Assembly: GCF_003589595.1 (NCBI RefSeq)
Contig: NW_020653713.1
Span: forward strand, 2,241,551-2,305,550
From: Hyposmocoma kahamanoa
Taxonomy: Eukaryota; Arthropoda; Insecta; Lepidoptera; Cosmopterigidae
Direction: 5' to 3'
Length of the DNA stretch: 64,000 nucleotides
The translations under genes were made by a program, and so were the position numbers. This document shows, piece by piece, positions 58,297-64,000 of the stretch (its first letter is position 1; the number at the start of each line of letters is the position of its first letter). The notes beneath the pieces were generated by a model. That model was not told the origin of the DNA, did not search any database, and saw nothing but the letters and a program-made list of their open reading frames with translations.

Positions 58297-59042
58297 GAAA
58301 GAAAGAAAGAAAGAAAGAAAGAAAATACATTTATTTGTTTACCACAATGACACCACAAAAGACAAAAGACAAAAAAAAAGAGAAAACAGAACAAAACAGA
58401 ACTAAAACAAAACACGATCAAAACATTAAACGTAAAACAAATATATAATTACGAAACAAAAACACAAACAAACACAAAATAAAAATGTATATACAAAAAT
58501 TAAATAAAATTAAAACATGAACTATTCACACAAATAATAAAAAGAAGACTAAATATTGAGATACCTTGTGTGGTGCCAGCCGCGGTAACAAAAGGGTCAC
58601 AAACTCAGTATTTGCTGGAAAACGCAACGCGTTCCCAGCACTGATTTTCAGTTAAGACCCTAAGTGAGGTCACGGAACAACATATGCAAGCATATTTTGG
58701 TACTTGAATATAACAGTAAAATAATTATATATACGTACATATTAAAACTGTAACAGATGTGTGTGTGTGTGTGTGAGTGTGGGTGTGTGTGTTGTGTATG
58801 CTTAAATACTTCCAAATAATTTATATATAACTATGAAAATACATTATAATAATTAATACGTATACACTGTACCTACATCAAGCAACTAATATATTATATA
58901 ACAAATGTGTATAAAAAGTATAAATAAATAGGTGCTGGAAAAAGTTAATACAATCCCTGTTGATTTTCCAGCAGGAGAGCCTTAAGCTTGCGCTTAAAAG
59001 CATTCAGTATATAGAAATATAACGCTGCTGCTGTAACTAGAT
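58297..59042 (-). mobile_element. Non-LTR retrotransposon 3' end with long 3' UTR and (CTTT)n tail
   Basis: The minus-strand frame ends YILNAFKRKLKALLLENQQG and LY, with the stop at 58945-58947. 'NxFKRxLKxLLLE' is the usual far C-terminus of jockey-type reverse transcriptases. A 3' UTR of about 620 bp follows, with a GT microsatellite at 58759-58793, and ends 'caaataaatgtattttcttt' and (cttt)n at 58297-58324. The element is truncated just upstream of this word. The call is moderate because only ~30 codons remain. Confidence 0.6.
58759..58793 (+). repeat. (GT)n microsatellite
   Basis: gtgtgtgtgtgtgtgtga followed by interrupted gtgtg, inside the 3' UTR of the element at 58297-59042. Confidence 0.95.
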
Positions 59043-59710
59043 GTTTTATATGTGACTTATGTTAATCACATCGTATAGGTGTGCACGTGTCTCCTGTTGC
59101 AGGCGCCTCATTCATACTAAGTTATTTGCCAATGTTACCATTAGGATTTTCATACATCATTTCACAACAAACCATAAACAACCGAATTACAATCACGACC
59201 GCCATAATATTAGTAACTGCATTGGTACATTTACATCGTAATCTAATCGTAATAATAACTCGGTAAATACCATTTCCAAATATGTTCTAATTGCTAAAGA
59301 GTTGTTTATGGCGGTACTTAAAACAGATATGGATCTTGATGTTTGTTTCTATTGCGACACTTGAACCATTTATGGAACGAAGATGAAGTTCTGAATAAAA
59401 ACTATACAGTAAATTGTTCATAAAACATACAGATATATGACAGTTATGATTTCAAAAATTTGTCTTAAAAAACAAGGGCATAAGACTCAGTGTTCATATA
59501 ACAAGGAATTATATCCCAATTAGACGATAACAACGAAACATTATAAGAGAGAATGAGAGAGACTTCAAGTGTGAAGATAATGCATAAGTATAGCGACAAT
59601 GACATTAATAATACATAGGCGTGCCAGAGTGGTTGTGATGATGTAGAAATAATTTGTGATGTAGAAAAAAAATGTATCATTGTACAGTTTTCTCCTACTT
59701 GCCGTAAATC

Positions 59711-59905
59711 TTAACAGCACGGAACATAATTTCTATAATTTCTTTGCAAATCCAATCTAGACCACATTCTCACTCCATCAGCGTTATGCAGCACGACATG
59801 ACCTGGTTTAATCGGTTCACAATGTGCACAATGCAATGATGCAACGACCTGCCAAGGTGACGGACCGGTCATTGACTTTTGCAGATTAATCGACTTGGAT
59901 CTGGA
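59711..59905 (-). other. Weak candidate exon or chance frame on the spire strand
   Basis: A minus-strand frame reads SKSINLQKSMTGPSPWQVVA, then SLHCAHCEPIKPGHVVLHNA and DGVRMWSRLDLQRNY before a stop. A fair acceptor (cgtcaatcatttccag) lies just upstream and a gtgaga donor occurs after ...HNADG in phase 0, the phase needed to join the exon at 29918. The composition looks less AT-driven than the rest of the frame. But it does not clearly match the Spire KIND N-terminus (no SEEQAW), and I do not recognise the peptide. No function is assigned. Confidence 0.2.
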
Positions 59906-60139
59906 AATGATTGACGTTAAAAACCAAAGTAATCTGTATCTACACGATCTGTAAAACAGTATAGTCATAGTTGCTATGGCAAAGAAATAAGTGGCATTCT
60001 TTCGAACTGTTACAGAGATAATTACAGTTAGAATTCTTAAAAGCAATGTAAATAAACCTGGAAAAAAAGAACCAAGACTACAACAACAAACGTAGATATA
60101 ACATAAAGATAACATAAAGAGAGTGTACAAGACTGCGAT

Positions 60140-61720
60140 ACAAACAGCAAAAGGCCGCTGATAGAAATGAAGAGCAGGTAGGGAGCGAGGGCAGTAGATG
60201 CTCTTCGAACTTCACTTCAGGACGATGAATATTTTACAAAATCATCAAATGATGATGAAAAAAATCATCAATGTCAACGAATTTTAAATCAAAATCGTTT
60301 CATTCAGACGCTTTCCAATTTCTCCTTCATCATTTCTCAAATTCTCAAACAATTTTATACTAAAATTTATAATGAAAGGTTGATGCAATGGCAACTCTCT
60401 ATTCTTAATTATCCAACGGATATTATGAATTATTACTTAAATTACTTCATCAAGAGACGCTTATGTCAGAGTAATATTTGATAGATTTAATGATTTGTTT
60501 ATTAATAGAAAAGGTTTGTAACGGAACGTTGCGTTGGGGCTTTTGTTTGTAAACTTTCTTCGTCGAATTGTGTTCGAGTCTCAGCGTAATTAATACTAAT
60601 GCCCCGAGGGGTAATAGTGAGTCCGGGAGTTTTACATTCTTTTAAGTTAAGGTATAAGCTATGAGCGGTGGTAGCCCGGTGGGATAGAGGACCAGTGTAG
60701 CGAACAATACCCTGTACTGTAAGTAGAATGGACTAATGACGATAAACGATAAGCTGTATGAAATAGCCAGTAGTGAAGACGATAAAGGATAGAGAAAAAG
60801 GAGTTTCCAAAAATTTGTCAAACAATCCTAACTACCTGGTTTTCTATTCCGTGCCCGCGCTATAAATACTTTGATGATCCAAACCAGTCTAAACCGTAAC
60901 CAATTTATTTAGTACTTACAATACAGCAATAAACATAGTCTCACTCTTAAACTTAAGTAGTTTTCTGAGAATGCAGCACCTTTTAATAAACATCTGTCCA
61001 GCTTAACAAGGTCGTTTCTTGTATTAACCGATAAATGGCTTAAAATACAGAAAAAAGTGATATCTTTCGATAAGAAAAAAATTCGCCTGTTTTGTTAAAG
61101 CCCTCATTATGAGACGTCGTAATCGGTTATGTATAGATCGCTTGCACAACATGTTCGATTCTAATTAAGGATCAATGAGCAAACACACAATATGTCTAAA
61201 GCTGAGTACACGTGATCGATAGTATCGATTTAAAGGTCGCTTGACGTCACGAAATACAGGGTTTACCGAAAGCCATTTGTCATTTGCAAACACAAAGTGA
61301 CATTTCCGAAGGCTTGCTTGTGAGCTTTATAGAATGAAATATTTTAACATCGCAAAAAGTTGGTGGTTGCAATTTTCGTTTAAATTAACATTTTCATAGT
61401 AAGTAATTTTCACGTAATTCATATTTGAGAATGATTAGAAAGGCGGTGGTCACGCGAAGGTGTCATCTTTTTACTCAATCCTTAAGATCGTCTTGTAACC
61501 GCCAGAACGCTATTATTACGGATATGCTGCAAGGGGCCTTGTCGACATCGCAGATTTCCTAATCGGAACCATGGTGGTTATTAAGTACAAGATTTTTGTA
61601 TTGTCCAAAAAAAAGACGTCCACATGACGTAAATAGACTAATGAAAAGGAGAATCTTCCACCACCATCATCATCAACCCCCTAACGTTCTGCGTCGAAAC
61701 CGGCTCCTCTGAGGTGACAA
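60140..61720. other. Stretch with nothing recognised
   Basis: Intronic DNA. A box-A-like word (tagcccggtggg at 60672) has no B box at the expected distance. Confidence 0.5.
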
Positions 61721-61725
61721 AATAT

Positions 61726-62098
61726 TCCACATTTACCATTATCAGAGACCAAAGCTGCAAAGAATTACGACAAAGTCAGCAACTTGTCTGCTGGATACAA
61801 CCTTTAACACAAAAGAGTGGCATCTACCTTTGTCCCGCCTCTAGTAGTCAGAGTCTTCTGCCTAGATATGAATTGCTACGGTCAATCTGGAAGTCTTTAA
61901 ATAGACTTTGGACTACAGTTTGCTGGAGAAGGGACAATTTGTTCGGATAGGGATTTTTGAATGGTACAAAATCGGATTGTTTGTGCGGTGCAATTCAGAC
62001 GATGGTTCACCTCAAATCGTGCCCTGCATGCTGTAACGCCTGCACGCTTGTGGATTTAATAGCACCTACCGGTGACGCTCCCAACATGACTAAGTTAT
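61726..62098 (+). pseudogene. Non-LTR retrotransposon ORF C-terminus with zinc-knuckle-like end
   Basis: One frame, broken by a single TAG at 61948, reads PRYELLRSIWKSLNRLWTTV, RRDNLFG, stop, GFLNGTKSDCLCGAIQTMVH, LKSCPACCNACTLVDLIAPT and ends at a TAA at 62098. The order 'PGFDLPRRQW..LNR.RT..GR....L.KWG......C.CG..QTM.HL...C' closes the main ORF of a common lepidopteran non-LTR family. The Cys/His set (C-x-C ... H-x3-C) is kept. The reverse transcriptase core is missing. Confidence 0.75.
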
Positions 62099-62109
62099 AA
62101 AACGATAAG

Positions 62110-63250
62110 AAGAAGATCTCTTAGTCCTGAGTATCAAACATAGTTATAAATTAAGTACTTCATTTCAAAGTAAAGCGTGACTTGAAAGTTTCTGTACTTC
62201 GATTCATTTGAGTTCAGAAAATTGTTCTTTTTTGATGTCCATCGAAATTGTTTTTGAAAGTTCGACCTGGGAAATAACGTTATTTAATGAGCACCAGTTT
62301 CACTATTTACTTTCGATTGTGCTGTTATTGTTCACTTTGGCTCGTGCGCCCACGCACTTTGAAGTTTGAAGCTGACATAACGAACAAATTGCCGTTTTAT
62401 CGATCTATTGGTTTTAGTTTTGGTCATTTGATAATTCAAAAAACTTTTGCGCTAGTTATATTAATATGTTTAAAAATTACTAATTTTTGTTACCCACCTC
62501 TTCGATTAAACATGTCCAACCAAGCTATTACGTATAAAATATTTTAACTAAACTATAAATATAAATAAGTTTAATTAATAGACATTTAATTCAAAGATAA
62601 GACTAATTGAAAGTTAATTCGATGAGACTCTGGGAAAGGTCAGTCCGTTAAAGTTAATTAGCAACACAAACTCTAAATCATTAATTAAATTTAACTACAA
62701 GTCAGTCTCAGCAAACGACTATTGAGAAACAATGGTAAACTTTATATACAAGTATAAAGGTTGACAATTTAGAAATTACCTTTGGCGGCGTTGCCAATTG
62801 AAATTATCTGGAATTATAATTTTTCTTCTGACAACCCGAACCAAAATTTCATAATTCAAAAGTTTTGAGCTAACGACGTCCCGGACGCTGAAAAGCCCGG
62901 CTGTGGAAGTCAAAATAGACAAGATCGTTAACCACCAGTAAAATATGACACTGGAGGGAATAAAAGGTCGATTGAACAGAACAGAACTTAAAAAAATACT
63001 TAGTTTAGTAGATGGGAAAGAGGTGGCAGTCCTATGGGTTAATAAAGTCCCTACAGCGGCGTGTAGAATAGATGAGTGAATATTTAGTAACAATATCTCT
63101 TGCTAACAGTTGAAGAGGCTCACAATCCTTGGAATCCTGAAGTCCCCAACCCGCATTGAGTCAGCGTGGCGAACACATGCCCGAGCAGTGACACCAGTAA
63201 AGACCAAGGATGCAATTCAAGAAATGATTATGACATGAATATATATATGT
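62110..63250. other. Stretch with little recognised
   Basis: AT-rich intronic DNA. 'agtaacaatatctcttgcta' + acagt near 63088 recurs at about 34628 ('agtagcaatatctctcgcta'). The 105-codon minus frame at 62776-63093 has no domain. Confidence 0.45.
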
Positions 63251-63255
63251 ATGAA

Positions 63256-63518
63256 GAATCTTACAGATCAAACTATAGATCGAGTTCCGAATTCAGAAAA
63301 TCCGAAGACGAACTAAAGTTGAACATATAGGAGGTCGGATAACGAATTTAAAATGAAGCTGGCCAGGACATATTGCGTGGTGAAGACAGGTGAAGTAAGG
63401 CGACAACCGAAAGGTGGCTGAGAAATGGTTATAGAAACATGTGACGTCCTTTAGGGAGATAGGTGAAGAAAGTTCAGTGCCGTCGGTGGGCGAGACTAGC
63501 GCAGGATCGTGGTACTGA
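63256..63518 (+). pseudogene. RTE-clade reverse transcriptase relic, strongly decayed
   Basis: In shifting frames: LTDQTIDRVPNS, RRRTKVEHIGGRITNLK, SWPGHIAW, then GETSAGSWY-like remains and a tgatgatag tail. This is the RTE order 'RRTKVTDIARRI..LKW.WAGHIAR' with many indels. It meets the tail of the minus-strand element at 63521. Confidence 0.75.
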
Positions 63519-63520
63519 TG

Positions 63521-64000
63521 ATAGAATAGAATAGAATAGAATCATTTATTTCATATTATCAATTTTATAATATCACAATTGGAAATATAATGTCAAGGGA
63601 TAACATGATCGTCATTAAGGTAAATAATAATTTTAATGTTAATATAAAATAAAATAATTAAAAGAGAAATAAAGAAAAATACGAAATACAAATAAAAATG
63701 TAAACATTTTCAAAATACAAACGTCCAAAATTTAAAATATAATTACAATTTCTTTAAAAGAAATTCCTTTGCGCTGTAGAATTCATTATCCAATAAAAGG
63801 TCTTTCAGTCGGGAACAAAACACTTCGTCATTTGTAACACTTTTTAGACTTGTGGGTAGGTGTTCGTAAAATCGGGTCCCGATTACTCGCGGATTTTTCG
63901 TTGAGAGTTCGGTTCGATGAGCAACGGGTTTCAATGTTCGTGTGTTACGTAATAGTCGGCCTCCACCTGCGCATCCCTCGTAAATATGTATGTTTTTACG
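63521..64000 (-). mobile_element. Non-LTR retrotransposon 3' end, minus strand, running off the window
   Basis: The minus-strand frame is open from the window edge to a stop at 63743: KNIHIYEGCAGGGRLLRN, TRTLKPVAHRTELSTKNPRV, IGTRFYEHLPTSLKSV, SRLKDLLLDNEFYSAKEFLL. The words 'H.T...TKNP...G..FYN.LP..LK' and 'LK..L....FYS..EFL' are those of jockey/CR1-type C-termini. The 3' UTR of about 200 bp ends 'gaaataaatgattctattct' in a (ttcta)n tail at 63521-63542. The frame is intact as far as it can be seen. Confidence 0.82.

Larger units (their letters stand above)
29919..64000 (-). other. spire intron, at least 34 kb, running off the window
   Basis: The sequence upstream (on the minus strand) of the 29792-29918 exon contains no further KIND exon that I can recognise, so the intron continues beyond the window. 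A weak candidate exon is described at 59711-59905. The mobile elements in it are listed separately. Confidence 0.75.

Noticed and set aside
58576..58592. gtgccagccgcggtaa, resembling the universal small-subunit rRNA 530-loop word
   Set aside because: The neighbouring sequence does not continue like 16S/18S or mitochondrial 12S rRNA, and the word is missing two bases. It lies in the 3' UTR of a non-LTR element.
59711..60130. Full 139-codon minus frame as a membrane protein
   Set aside because: The N-terminal half is hydrophobic because of T-rich codons and reads through a plausible splice acceptor; only the C-terminal part is kept as a weak candidate.
60672..60683. A-box-like tagcccggtggg
   Set aside because: No B box follows at the expected distance, so no tRNA or SINE call.
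62776..63093. 105-codon minus frame ending at a possible gtaatt donor
   Set aside because: No domain, AT-driven composition, and no phase link to the known spire exons could be shown.

Overview
The window looks like nuclear DNA from a moth or butterfly (Lepidoptera). It is AT-rich, contains almost no coding sequence, and is packed with interspersed repeats of lepidopteran type: RTE, jockey-like and other non-LTR retrotransposon 3' ends, a tRNA-headed SINE, several MITE families, and the repeat whose ends read like 'gaagtcggtt'. The species cannot be named from the sequence alone.

Only one host gene is well supported. It is on the minus strand and is spire, the actin nucleator that works with formins of the Cappuccino type. 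Two internal coding exons lie at 29792-29918 and 1298-1452. Both have consensus splice sites. The first ends in phase 1 and the second starts in phase 1, so they join in frame. Together they encode the C-terminal half of the KIND domain and the acidic 'DEG' linker that follows it. The intron between them is 28,339 bp. The intron upstream fills the rest of the window (more than 34 kb), and at least 1.3 kb of the next intron lies at the low end. The exon for the N-terminal KIND half, the WH2 exons and the promoter are not in the window.

Layout from low to high coordinate. 1-1297: intron with nothing recognised. 1298-1452: spire exon. 1.5-29.8 kb: intron holding a diverged repeat pair (3.7 and 4.1 kb), a non-LTR 3' end (8.5 kb), a TTAA-flanked MITE (10.0 kb), a 1.36-kb element with a CACT satellite (12.0 kb), a tRNA-Arg-like sequence (13.9 kb), fold-back elements (15 kb), RTE relics (17.6 and 19.4 kb, the second split by a piggyBac-like element holding a 400-N gap), an RNase H fragment (21.8 kb), a mariner-type fold-back element (22.7 kb), and a jockey relic with a nested insertion (24 kb). 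29792-29918: spire exon. 30-64 kb: intron with a second nested jockey relic (40.4 kb), hAT-like MITEs with clean 8-bp target duplications (45.7 and 51.3 kb), a GC-rich MITE with a 20-bp minisatellite (47.1 kb), an inverted second copy of the 10-kb MITE (50.8 kb), a tRNA-headed SINE (54.1 kb), and further non-LTR relics (52, 58, 61.8, 63.3 and 63.7 kb).

I found no new gene system. The most informative content is the layering of mobile elements. Several insertions can be ordered in time because one element interrupts another and the target duplications can still be read. All similarity calls to protein families come from recognising motifs, not from a database search.
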